The notes beneath the pieces were generated by a model. The model saw nothing but the letters and a program-made list of their open reading frames with translations. It did not search any database and had not been told where the DNA came from. The position numbers were made by a program, and so were the translations under genes. DNA of 36,600 nt from Actinomycetales bacterium (GTDB taxonomy: Bacteria; Actinomycetota; Actinomycetes; S36-B12), in the NCBI GenBank assembly GCA_018970025.1, contig JAGWXF010000027.1:1-36600 (forward strand), written 5' to 3'. Below, piece after piece: positions 8,598 to 20,356 of the stretch (positions are counted from its first letter, which is position 1; the number at the start of each line of letters is the position of its first letter).

Positions 8598-8984
8598 TCA
8601 GTCCAGGCTGATCGAGATGCCGGCGGCCAGGGACTGGCCGGTGCGCCTGGCCCGCCGGTGATTGCGCCACATGAGGATGCGCCCGAGCAGGCCGTACTTC
8701 CGGGTGATGAGCTCGGCGGTCGCCTGGGTCTGCTGCGCATCAAGCAGGGTCGCGGTCGCAGGTACCTGCTCCCCCTTGAGCCGGCCCCGGCTGTCGCAGG
8801 GGGCGACCAGCACCGCCGGGTTGTTGCGGATCCGCTTGAGCTTGCCCGAGTCCCCCTGGGTGATCACCCGCAGGGTGTCCCCCTGCCGGACGAGCCAGAC
8901 CGGGGTCGGAACAGCAGTGCCGTCCTTGCGATAGGTGGTCAGGGAGAGGTACGCGGCGCCAGCCAGGGAGTCCAGGGTCGTCAT
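8598..8984 (-). CDS. PPOX-class F420-dependent oxidoreductase-like protein
   Basis: A 128-residue split-barrel protein distinct from the one at the left edge. The opening LAGAAYLSLTTYRKDGTAVPTPVWLVRQGDTLRVIT and the following GKLKRIRNNPAVLVAPCDSRG are characteristic of the small PPOX-class proteins usually annotated as F420-dependent in actinobacteria. It is cytoplasmic with no signal peptide. It is transcribed away from leuA, with 48 bp to the leuA leader peptide. The substrate is unknown; F420 binding is inferred from family resemblance only. Confidence 0.85.
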   Translation of the reverse strand: MTTLDSLAGAAYLSLTTYRKDGTAVPTPVWLVRQGDTLRVITQGDSGKLKRIRNNPAVLVAPCDSRGRLKGEQVPATATLLDAQQTQATAELITRKYGLLGRILMWRNHRRARRTGQSLAAGISISLD

Positions 8985-9017
8985 GGGCTCATCTCACACC
9001 GAGTCGAGCCGCCCTGC

Positions 9018-9023
9018 TACCCT
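9018..9023 (+). promoter_or_regulatory. Likely -10 element for the leuA leader transcript
   Basis: TACCCT lies 9 nt upstream of the leader-peptide ATG in the 48-bp gap between divergent genes, placing the transcription start almost at the leader peptide. No convincing -35 is visible. Confidence 0.4.
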
Positions 9024-9032
9024 GTGCGCATC

Positions 9033-9074
9033 ATGACGGACCTGCTCCTCCTTCGCTGCCGCGGCGAGGCCTGA
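9033..9074 (+). CDS. Leucine-rich leader peptide of leuA (LeuL)
   Basis: A 13-codon frame encodes MTDLLLLRCRGEA with four consecutive leucine codons, 78 bp upstream of the leuA start. Leader peptides of this type precede leuA in many actinobacteria and sense charged tRNA-Leu. Downstream, ACCGGC (9078-9083) can pair with GCCGGT (9109-9114). No T-run terminator is visible before leuA, so control may act by translation or by a factor-dependent terminator rather than an intrinsic one. Confidence 0.85.
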   Translation: MTDLLLLRCRGEA

Positions 9075-9116
9075 CCAACCGGCCCCCTCGTCGCGGGATT
9101 CGACGTACGCCGGTGA

Positions 9117-12880
<3,764 letters not shown>

Positions 12881-14445
12881 CGGCCCGCCGAGCGGCGAAG
12901 CTGTCGTCCAGCACGTAGACGGCCGGGCGACGGACCAGCGCCCGGGCGATGGCGATCCGCTGCCGCTGCCCGCCGGAGAGGTTCGCGCCACCCTGGTCGA
13001 TCGGGGCATCGAGCCCGCCCGCGAGGTCGCGGACGAAGTCAGCCGCCTGCGCCGCCTCCAGCGCATCCCATACCTCAGCGTCACTGGCCTCCGGCCTGCC
13101 GAAGCGCACATTGCTGCCGACCGTCCCACGGAACAGGAAGGCACGCTGCGGCACGATGCCATAGTGCGACCAGAGCCAATCCTGCGGCAGCCGACGGATA
13201 TCGACGCCATCGAGGCACACGTCGCCGCCCGTCACATCGCGCAGCCGGGGCAGCAGGTTCACCAGGGTGCTCTTGCCGGACCCGGTGCCCCCGACGATGG
13301 CAGTCGTCGTCCCCGGCTCGAAGCGCAGGCTGATGTGATCGAGGACGGGATCCTGAGCCCCGGGGTACCGGTACTGCACCTCCCGCAGCTCGATGCAGCC
13401 ACGCCTGGCCGCCACCCGGGCCTGGACTGGCGGGAACGATGGGCCGACCAGGGCCATGCCTGGCTCGATGTCAGGAGCCATGCGCAGCACCTGTGCGATG
13501 CGGTCGGCGGACGCCGATGCACGCGGCACCATCATCAGCGTCATCACGGCCATCATCACCGAGAAGAACACCTGCATGATGTAGGCGAGGAATGCCGTCA
13601 GGTTGCCGATCGGCATCTGGCCGTCGGCGACCAGGTGCCCCCCGAGCCAGATCACCGCGGCCGACGACAGGTTCATGATGAGCATCAGCGCGGGAAACAC
13701 CAGGGCGAACAGCCGGGTCACCCGCAGTGCGGTCTGGGTGAGGTCCTCGTTCGCCCGGGCGAAGCGCTGCCGCTCCCATGGTGTTCGGTTGAAGGCCCGG
13801 ATGACCCGGATGCCGGTGAGGTTCTCCCGCAGCACCTGGTTCACCCGGTCGATCTTGACCTGCATGGATCGAAAGAGCGGGATGGCGCGGAAGACCATGA
13901 CCGAGATCACCATGAGCATCAGCGGGATGACGGCGACCAGCAGGAGCGACAGCCGGGGCTGCTCCCGGATCGCCATGAACACGGCTCCGACCGCCATCAC
14001 CGGAGCCAGCACCATGACCGTCAGGCCCATCAGCACAAGCATCTGCACCTGCTGGACGTCGTTGGTGTTGCGGGTGATCAGCGAGGGCACGCCCAGGTCG
14101 AGAACCTGCCCCTGGCTGAGGGCCTGCACGCGCCGGAAGATTGCTGCGCGCAGGTCGCGGCCGAGGGCCATCGACGTCCGCGCGCTGAGGTAGACGGTGG
14201 CGATCGCAGCGGCCCCCAGGGCGATCGACACGACGAGCATGATCGCCCCGAGCCGGAGGATCACCGCGATGTCACCGGTCACGACGCCATCGTTGATGAT
14301 GTCGGCGTTCAGGCTGGGCAGCAGGAGATTCGAGATGGCCTGCACGAGCAGCAGGAGGCTGATGAGTGCGAGCACCCGCCCCTGCCCGGCAAGGTACGTC
14401 CGCAGCAGCCAGGTCACGAGCGACCCTAACCCGGCTCCGGGCCGG

Positions 14446-15588
14446 TCAGCGCGCCCAGTCGCCGATCTGACGACCGATGACGCGAAGATACTCAGCCGCG
14501 TACGCGAGGCTGTCCTCGCGACTGGAGGCCAGGTCAAGGAGCGCGTACCAGCGGGCCACCTCGGAAGCCCGCGCACGGGCCGCCGGGTCGATCTCGCCTG
14601 CCACGACGACGACCGGTATGCCGGCTGCCGCCTCCACCACCCGCCCAGGGCCCTTGCCGCCCAGGCTGCCGAGGTCGAACCGGCCCTCGCCGGTGATGAC
14701 CAGGCTGGCTGACCGGATCGCGGCATCGAGCCCTGTCGCCTCGAAGGCCAGGTCTGCCCCGGATGCGATGCGCGCACCGAGGAGCGCGCATGCCGCCGCC
14801 GGCATGCCACCACCGGCCCCGAGCCCGGGGAAGGCGGGGTCGAAATCCGTCGCAAGGGCCGAGAGGATCCGCCCGACGTGGGCGAGCCCGGTGTCCAGGG
14901 CATCGACCTGGTCAGCCGAGGCTCCCTTCTGACGGGCGAATCCGAACGCCGCACCGCCAGGGCCGTGCATGGGAGCGTCCACGTCGGTGGCGAACACCAG
15001 TTTCGTATCGGCCAGCAGGCGCCTGGCCGGGCCGGCATCGATCATGTCCAGGGCACGCAGCCCCCGGCCGCCGGGGGCGATCGAAGCGCACTGCGCGTCG
15101 CGCAGCTCAGCGCCCAGGCCACGCAGCAGTCCCAGGCCGGCATCGGTGCAGTTCGTGCCGCCCACGCCGATGATGATCTCGGCCGGCGCTGCGTCACCCC
15201 GGCGCATCAGCTCGCCCACAGCCAGGCCCACCGCCTCGGACGAGGCTCCCATCGGGTCGCTGCGGAGGATACCGCCGCGATGCAGGCCGACCAGCTGCGC
15301 CGACTCCAGAACCGCAGCGTCCCCCAGCCAGGCAACGTCGAACGGTCGTGGCTCGCCGCCTACGAGCACCGATCGCGTCTCCACCGGCGCCCCAGCGTGC
15401 CTGAGCAGCTCCACCAGCCCATCGCCGCCGTCGGCGAGGCCTCGAACCTCCACCGGCCCATCGAGGACCTCCCGCAAGCCGGCGGCCAGGGCACCGCCAG
15501 CCTCCATGGACGTCAGGCAGCCCTTGAACTTGTCCATCACGATCACGATGGGCCCGGGCTCACTGCTCATGGACACGTCACTGCTCAC
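14446..15588 (-). CDS. Glycerate kinase
   Basis: Type I glycerate kinase (GarK/GlxK fold), 380 residues, phosphorylating D-glycerate with ATP to 2- or 3-phosphoglycerate. Recognisable are IVIVMDKFKGCLTSMEAGGAL, LADGGDGLVELL, IIIGVGGTNCTDAGLGLLRGLGAE, FATDVDAPMHGPGGAA and VITGEGRFDLGSLGGKGPG. The GTG at 15588 overlaps the preceding EamA gene by 4 bp (GTGA); an ATG at 15570 is the alternative. Lying downstream of serA, it could feed phosphoglycerate toward serine synthesis, though that link is inferred from position. Confidence 0.93.
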   Translation of the reverse strand: MSSDVSMSSEPGPIVIVMDKFKGCLTSMEAGGALAAGLREVLDGPVEVRGLADGGDGLVELLRHAGAPVETRSVLVGGEPRPFDVAWLGDAAVLESAQLVGLHRGGILRSDPMGASSEAVGLAVGELMRRGDAAPAEIIIGVGGTNCTDAGLGLLRGLGAELRDAQCASIAPGGRGLRALDMIDAGPARRLLADTKLVFATDVDAPMHGPGGAAFGFARQKGASADQVDALDTGLAHVGRILSALATDFDPAFPGLGAGGGMPAAACALLGARIASGADLAFEATGLDAAIRSASLVITGEGRFDLGSLGGKGPGRVVEAAAGIPVVVVAGEIDPAARARASEVARWYALLDLASSREDSLAYAAEYLRVIGRQIGDWAR

Positions 15589-16523
15589 GGATCGGCAGAG
15601 GCGGCCGCGGTGGCCGGGCTCCTGTCAGCCGGCGCCAACGCACGCCGAGTCCGGGACCATTGCGCCCAGGCAACCGCGGCGACGACGACGCAGGCGGCGC
15701 CGATGGTCAGCCAGGTGACCTGCTCACCGAGGAGCCATGCCGACCAGGCCAGCGTCAGCAGCGCCTGCAGCTGCTGCACCTGCCCGCCGTACGCGACACC
15801 GGCCATCGACAGGCCGCGGTACCAGGCGAAGAAGCCGAAGTACATCGACGACAGGCCGAGCAGCAGCAGGGACGTCCACTCGATGGGAGTGGTCGCATAG
15901 TCGTCCTTCGTCGCCCACCACAGCAGTGCCGATGCCGGCAGCGTGATCGGCAGGGAGAACACGACGACCCAGGAGATGACCTGCCAGCCGGGCATCTGCC
16001 GCGTGACGATCGCCCCCTGCACGTAGCACAGGGACGACAGCAGGACGGCTCCCACGACAAGGAGGTCAGCCAGGATGCTGCCGCCCTCGAGGCCACCGCG
16101 GGTGATGGAGAACGCGACCAGGGCCAGCGTGCCTACCCCTGCCGCAGCCCAGAATGACCTCGTCACCTGCTCCTTGGCGATGATCACCGCGAAGATCGCC
16201 GTCGACAGCGGCATGAACGCCGCGATCACCGCTGCGTGCGCCGCGCTGGTGAACTGCAAAGCGATGGCCAGCAGGATCGGCCAGCCGAAGACGGCGCCGG
16301 TCATCGTGACCAGGATCGGCCGCCACAGGTGTCGCGGGGGGATCGGAACCCGCCGCCAGGCAAGCAACGGGATGGCCACGGCCGATGCGATCACCGCCCG
16401 GCCGGTCGCCGTGAGGAACGGGTCGAGGCCCTGCACTGCCACCTTGGTCAGCGGGACGGTGAACGACCACAGGAAGACGGCGACGAAGGCGAACGCCAGC
16501 CCCCGACGGATGGTGGCATACAC
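15585..16523 (-). CDS. EamA/DMT-family transporter
   Basis: A 312-residue membrane protein with ten predicted helices in two EamA repeats (about 10-140 and 150-290). Typical are FLWSFTVPLTKVAVQGLDPF, FTSAAHAAVIAAFMPLSTAIFA and the second-repeat ending WLLGEQVTWLTIGAACVVVAAV. Members export amino acids or metabolites across the cytoplasmic membrane. The GTG start at 16523 lies 24 bp after the serA stop, so the two are probably co-transcribed, and the stop overlaps the glycerate kinase start by 4 bp. Export of serine or a related amino acid is a guess from position; the family is too broad to decide. Confidence 0.88.
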   Translation of the reverse strand: MYATIRRGLAFAFVAVFLWSFTVPLTKVAVQGLDPFLTATGRAVIASAVAIPLLAWRRVPIPPRHLWRPILVTMTGAVFGWPILLAIALQFTSAAHAAVIAAFMPLSTAIFAVIIAKEQVTRSFWAAAGVGTLALVAFSITRGGLEGGSILADLLVVGAVLLSSLCYVQGAIVTRQMPGWQVISWVVVFSLPITLPASALLWWATKDDYATTPIEWTSLLLLGLSSMYFGFFAWYRGLSMAGVAYGGQVQQLQALLTLAWSAWLLGEQVTWLTIGAACVVVAAVAWAQWSRTRRALAPADRSPATAAASADP

Positions 16524-16547
16524 CGACGCAGCCTGGTCGACTCCCCG

Positions 16548-18134
16548 CTAGGAGAGGTCGACGACCCGCCCCGAATGCGCATCGATCCGCGAGGCAATGG
16601 CCTCGACGGCCTCCGCGGGAACGGCCGAGTCGATGGTCAGGACGATCAGCGCATGGCCATCGGGGCCATCGCGGCTGACCTGCATGCCGCCAATGTTGAT
16701 GTCGGCCTCGCCGAGCATCTGGCCGACGATGCCGACGACCCCCGGCCGGTCGTGGTAGCGGAAGAAGGCCATGTGCTCGCTGATGGGGACGTCGACGTCG
16801 AAGTCGTCGACCTCGACCACCTTGGCGACATGGCGGGCTCCGGTCACCGTGCCGGCCACGCTGATCTTCGCGCCGTTCGTCTGCGTCAGGCGGACCCGCA
16901 CCATCGACCGGTGATCAGGGCTGTGCGCATCGGTCGTCAGGGCGACCCCGACCCCGCGCTGCTCGGCCAGCACCGGCGCGTTCACGTACGAGACCGGGTC
17001 ATGCACCAGCTTGGCGAACACGCCCTTGAGGGCCGCGAGCTCCAGCACGCGGACGTCGTGCTCGACCACCGCCCCGAGGACCTCAACGTCGACCCGGACG
17101 ACCGCGTCGGTGGCCAGGCCGCAGGCGATCGAGCCGAGGCGCTCGGCAAGCGACAGCAGGGGCTTGATGTCATCGGCCAGCTGCCCGCCCTGCACGTTCA
17201 CCGCATCGGGGACGAGCTCGCCTGCCAGGGCGAGCCGGACGGACCTGGCGACTGCGATCCCGGCCTTCTCCTGGGCCTCGTCGGTCGACGCGCCCAGGTG
17301 CGGCGTGGCGACCACCGACTCCAGGGTGAACAGCGGCGAGTCGGTGCACGGCTCCTTGGCATAGACGTCCAGGCCGGCGCCCGCGACACGGCCGTCGACG
17401 ATCGCCTCGTAGAGCGCCTGCTCGTCGACGATCCCGCCACGGGCAGCATTGATGATGCGCACCGTCGGCTTGACCTTGTGCAGCTCGGCATCGCCGATCA
17501 GGCCAATGGTCTCCTTGGTCTTGGGCAGGTGGACGGTGATGAAGTCGCTCTCCGCCAGCAGGTCGTCCAGGCTCACCATCCGGATGCCCAGCTGCGCTGC
17601 CCGCGCGGGCTGCACATACGGGTCGTAGGCGATGAGCCGGACCCCGAACGAACTGAGCCGCTGCGCGACCAGGATGCCGATGCGGCCCAGGCCCACCACG
17701 CCGACGACCTTGTCGGCGACCTCGACCCCGGTGTACTTCGACCGCTTCCACTCCCCGCGGTGCAGGGCCGAGTTCGCCGGCACGACATTGCGGGCGCAGG
17801 CCAGCAGCAGGGCGACGGCCAGCTCGGCGGCGCTGACGATATTGGAGGTCGGCGCATTGACCACCATGACGCCAGCCTGGGTGGCCGCTGGCACGTCCAC
17901 GTTGTCGAGGCCGACCCCGGCGCGGGCCACCACCTTCAGCTGCCGGGCCGCCGCGAGCGCCTCGGCGTCGATCTGGGTGGCCGAGCGCACCAGGACGGCG
18001 TCGACGTCGACGATCGCCGCCAGCAGCTCCGCGCGATTGGCGCCGTCGCAGGTGATGATGTCGAAGTCCGGGCCGAGGGCGTCCACGGTGGCGGGCGACA
18101 GCTCCTCGGCGATGAGCACACGTGCCTTGATCAC
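16548..18134 (-). CDS. serA: D-3-phosphoglycerate dehydrogenase
   Basis: First step of serine synthesis: NAD-dependent oxidation of 3-phosphoglycerate. The 528-residue protein is the long type I form: substrate/NAD-binding domains with VGVVGLGRIGILVAQRL, catalytic Arg in AARGGIVDEQAL, Glu in DVYAKEPC and His in TPHLGASTDEAQ, then the intervening ASB domain (about 320-450) and a C-terminal ACT domain for serine feedback. The GTG at 18134 has no ribosome site; TAGACT sits 6 nt upstream, so the mRNA is probably leaderless. It is divergent from a tandem-TetR regulator with 73 bp between the two starts, and heads a run with EamA, glycerate kinase and ABC exporter genes. Confidence 0.96.
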   Translation of the reverse strand: MIKARVLIAEELSPATVDALGPDFDIITCDGANRAELLAAIVDVDAVLVRSATQIDAEALAAARQLKVVARAGVGLDNVDVPAATQAGVMVVNAPTSNIVSAAELAVALLLACARNVVPANSALHRGEWKRSKYTGVEVADKVVGVVGLGRIGILVAQRLSSFGVRLIAYDPYVQPARAAQLGIRMVSLDDLLAESDFITVHLPKTKETIGLIGDAELHKVKPTVRIINAARGGIVDEQALYEAIVDGRVAGAGLDVYAKEPCTDSPLFTLESVVATPHLGASTDEAQEKAGIAVARSVRLALAGELVPDAVNVQGGQLADDIKPLLSLAERLGSIACGLATDAVVRVDVEVLGAVVEHDVRVLELAALKGVFAKLVHDPVSYVNAPVLAEQRGVGVALTTDAHSPDHRSMVRVRLTQTNGAKISVAGTVTGARHVAKVVEVDDFDVDVPISEHMAFFRYHDRPGVVGIVGQMLGEADINIGGMQVSRDGPDGHALIVLTIDSAVPAEAVEAIASRIDAHSGRVVDLS

Positions 18135-18140
18135 CCGCGG

Positions 18141-18146
18141 AGTCTA
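18141..18146 (-). promoter_or_regulatory. Leaderless -10 element of serA
   Basis: TAGACT lies 6 nt before the serA GTG start, without a Shine-Dalgarno in between. Confidence 0.55.
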
Positions 18147-18194
18147 TTGGCCAGTGCCCGGCGCAGCCGACCGGCCGAAGGTTCGATGAGCCGC

Positions 18195-18200
18195 TAGATT
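18195..18200 (+). promoter_or_regulatory. Leaderless -10 element of the tandem-TetR gene
   Basis: TAGATT lies 7 nt before the GTG at 18208, which supports that GTG over the in-frame TTG at 18199 that would fall inside the promoter. Confidence 0.55.
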
Positions 18201-18207
18201 GTCAGCC

Positions 18208-19455
18208 GTGCCATCGACCCTGTCGACGCGCCGCGCTCCCAGGCAGCAGCGGTCGATCCGCAATGACGAGCGGATCCTCGACAGCGCCGTGGCAATCCTG
18301 GACGAGGAGGGCTGGGGCGAGCTGGCGATCTCCCGGGTGGCCCGGCGGGCCGGCCTGAATCCGTCGACTGTCGGGGCGCGCTACCTCAACCGCCAGGAAC
18401 TCGCCGCGGCCGCCTGGCAGCATCGCCTCGCCGGGCCACTGATGCAGTCCCTGCGGCCGCTGGCCGAGGCCTGCGATGGGCGTCCGGTCTCCGGGCCAGC
18501 CCTGTTCCACCTGCTCGATCCCTTCATGTACCCCGACGCCACCACCCGGGCTGCGATCGAGATCCTGGTCGTCGCCGCCTACGAGCCAGTCATCGCACAA
18601 GCGGTGCATGACACCATCGGGCCGCAGCTGACCGAGTGGCTCGTCCACGCGAGGAGCACGGCGAGCCGGGCCAAGGCGGCGCGTCATGCGCTGCTGATCG
18701 CGACTGGCCTGGGATTCGTGCTCGAGTCGCGCCGCTGGGCAGGCCTGGACGCCGATTTCTCCGCTGAGCTGCACGGCCTCGCAGACGCACTCAGCCACCC
18801 GACTGCCCCGGTGCGACTGCCCTCGGCTCGCGCTGAGGGGCTGGACGCACCGCTTGAGCCGGGCACCGGCAACGAGGCCTGGGACGCCGCTCTGCGGGCC
18901 ACCGTCGCATGCGTCGGCGAGCGAGGGTACGAGTCGGCAACCATCGAGGCGATCACCGCTGCCTCCGGCTACTCGCGCACCGTGATATTCGCGCGATACC
19001 CCACCAAGCTCGACCTGTTCATGGACGCGACCGACCGCATGCTCGCGGACTCGGTCAGGGCCGGCATGGCCTATCAGGAGCTCCTGGCCGGCCACGGCCC
19101 CGGTATCGCCGACACGTGCTACCTGCGCGAGCTGATGCGGCCTGAGCGCACCAGCCTGCGGACCCTCACCCTCGAGCAAGTCCGCCTGGCACCCCACCAC
19201 GAGCGGCTGCGGAGCGCGATCCGGGACGCCCTGCTCGACGCACAGCGGATGCTCGCCCAGTTGCAGCCGAATGCGTCCCCCCCGGCGATCCGGGGGCGCA
19301 TGATCACGGAGACGGCGGTCACGACCGGCACCGGCCTCGTCGCCCAGCTGCAGCCGGATGCTTGGAGCCTGCCCTTCGACACGGTGCTCGTCCCCTGGTT
19401 CACCCAGAAGTCGGCCACCCACGAGTCGGCCGCCCACGAGTCGGCCGCCCACTAG
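18208..19455 (+). CDS. Double TetR-family transcriptional regulator
   Basis: A 415-residue protein made of two TetR units in one chain. The first helix-turn-helix is LAISRVARRAGLNPSTVGARY (about 39-59); the second is ATIEAITAASGYSRTVIFARY (about 244-264). Each is followed by a helical ligand/dimer domain. A single TetR has about 200 residues, so one chain may act as a pseudo-dimer. Such tandem TetR proteins exist in actinobacteria, but their ligands are mostly unknown. The C-terminus ends in a short repeat (THESAAHESAAH) made by a 15-nt DNA repeat. Divergence from serA suggests control of the serA-EamA-glycerate kinase-ABC run. The stop overlaps the convergent DUF1905 gene by 4 bp. Confidence 0.85.
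   Translation: MPSTLSTRRAPRQQRSIRNDERILDSAVAILDEEGWGELAISRVARRAGLNPSTVGARYLNRQELAAAAWQHRLAGPLMQSLRPLAEACDGRPVSGPALFHLLDPFMYPDATTRAAIEILVVAAYEPVIAQAVHDTIGPQLTEWLVHARSTASRAKAARHALLIATGLGFVLESRRWAGLDADFSAELHGLADALSHPTAPVRLPSARAEGLDAPLEPGTGNEAWDAALRATVACVGERGYESATIEAITAASGYSRTVIFARYPTKLDLFMDATDRMLADSVRAGMAYQELLAGHGPGIADTCYLRELMRPERTSLRTLTLEQVRLAPHHERLRSAIRDALLDAQRMLAQLQPNASPPAIRGRMITETAVTTGTGLVAQLQPDAWSLPFDTVLVPWFTQKSATHESAAHESAAH
19411..19455 (+). repeat. Three 15-nt tandem repeats at the end of the tandem-TetR gene
   Basis: The unit GAGTCGGCCGCCCAC occurs about three times (the first copy diverged), encoding the ESAAH repeat before the stop. Slippage in a coding tail is likely. Confidence 0.7.
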
Positions 19456-19733
19456 GCATCGATGACGAGATGGACGTCGACCGCAGTGCCCGTCATCAGG
19501 CCTTCCGAGGCGCGCACGGATGCCCGGATCGGCAGCACGTAGCTGCCGTCCTTCGGAAACATGGCAGTCGCCCACTGCGTGCCGCCGATTCGCACGCGGA
19601 CGGGGATCATCCCCCAGCCGTAGGAGACTGCGCCGGCGACTGACGCGATCACCGCTGCCTGGTCATCGGGCACCGTGACGAAGTACCAGGGCGAAGGCCC
19701 CTTCCAGAACCAGACCGGGCCGCTGAAGGTCAT
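19452..19733 (-). CDS. DUF1905 domain protein
   Basis: A small beta-barrel protein of 93 residues starting MTFSGPVWFWKGPSPWYFVTVP and ending GLMTGTAVDVHLVIDA, the full extent of the DUF1905 domain. The family has no proven function. I choose the ATG at 19733 because the conserved domain begins there. The frame is open to 19856 with other starts (ATG 19793, GTGs just before 19733), and none has a ribosome site, so the N-terminus is uncertain. It converges on the tandem-TetR gene with a 4-bp overlap and diverges from hsp20. Confidence 0.8.
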   Translation of the reverse strand: MTFSGPVWFWKGPSPWYFVTVPDDQAAVIASVAGAVSYGWGMIPVRVRIGGTQWATAMFPKDGSYVLPIRASVRASEGLMTGTAVDVHLVIDA

Positions 19734-19903
19734 CTGCACCGGCACAGTCTGCACACGCGGGTGACCGGCGCGACGACGCCAGTGTCCGGCCATTGGCCCG
19801 GACATCGCTGCGACTGCTTGCATCACCCGGCCGCCAGGACTGTGCTGGGCATGCAAGCGATCCTGCAGCCGAGCGATCGCGACGTACCGACCAGGGAGGA
19901 CCC

Positions 19904-20356
19904 ATGAACAGCCAGGCGACCACGACCGATGTCAGCACCCTGATCCGCCGGCAGGACCCATTCCCTCGCCTGATGGACTGGTTCGAGGGCTGGCTGCCGA
20001 GTGAGTTCGGGCCGAGGTGGGAGCATGCTCGATCGATGCGGGTGGAGGAGTTCATGCGCGAGGGCTCCTTCGTGGTGCGCGCGGAGATCCCCGGGATCGA
20101 TCCGGACAAGGACGTTGAGGTGTCCGTCTCCGATGGCCTGCTGACGATCCACGGCGAGCGGCGCGAGGAGCACCAGGAGGAGCGTCGCTCCGAGTTCTCC
20201 TACGGCAGCTTCCTGCGGACCGTCCCGCTGCCCAAGGGGGTCGATGCCTCCAGCGTGCGAGCGAGCTACCAGGACGGGATCCTCGAGGTGCAGGTCGCGA
20301 TGCCCGCGACCACGCCTGAGGCCGCCACCAAGGTGCCGGTGACGCGCAAGCCCTAG
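19904..20356 (+). CDS. Small heat-shock protein, Hsp20/alpha-crystallin family
   Basis: A 150-residue ATP-independent holdase chaperone of the cytoplasm. The variable N-terminal arm (about 45 residues) includes DPFPRLMDWFEGWLPSEF, followed by the alpha-crystallin domain (MRVEEFMREGSFVVRAEIPGI; VSVSDGLLTIHGERREE; FSYGSFLRTVPLPKGVD) and a short tail. Binding of unfolded proteins is known for the family. The ATG at 19904 is preceded by GGGAGGA, a strong ribosome site. Its stop overlaps the convergent photolyase-like gene by 4 bp. I saw no clear HAIR/CIRCE-type operator upstream. Confidence 0.93.
   Translation: MNSQATTTDVSTLIRRQDPFPRLMDWFEGWLPSEFGPRWEHARSMRVEEFMREGSFVVRAEIPGIDPDKDVEVSVSDGLLTIHGERREEHQEERRSEFSYGSFLRTVPLPKGVDASSVRASYQDGILEVQVAMPATTPEAATKVPVTRKP

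Noticed and set aside
16236..18197. 653-residue plus-strand open frame opposite serA
   Set aside because: Asp/His/Gly-rich antisense frame with no family features; serA on the other strand is unambiguous.
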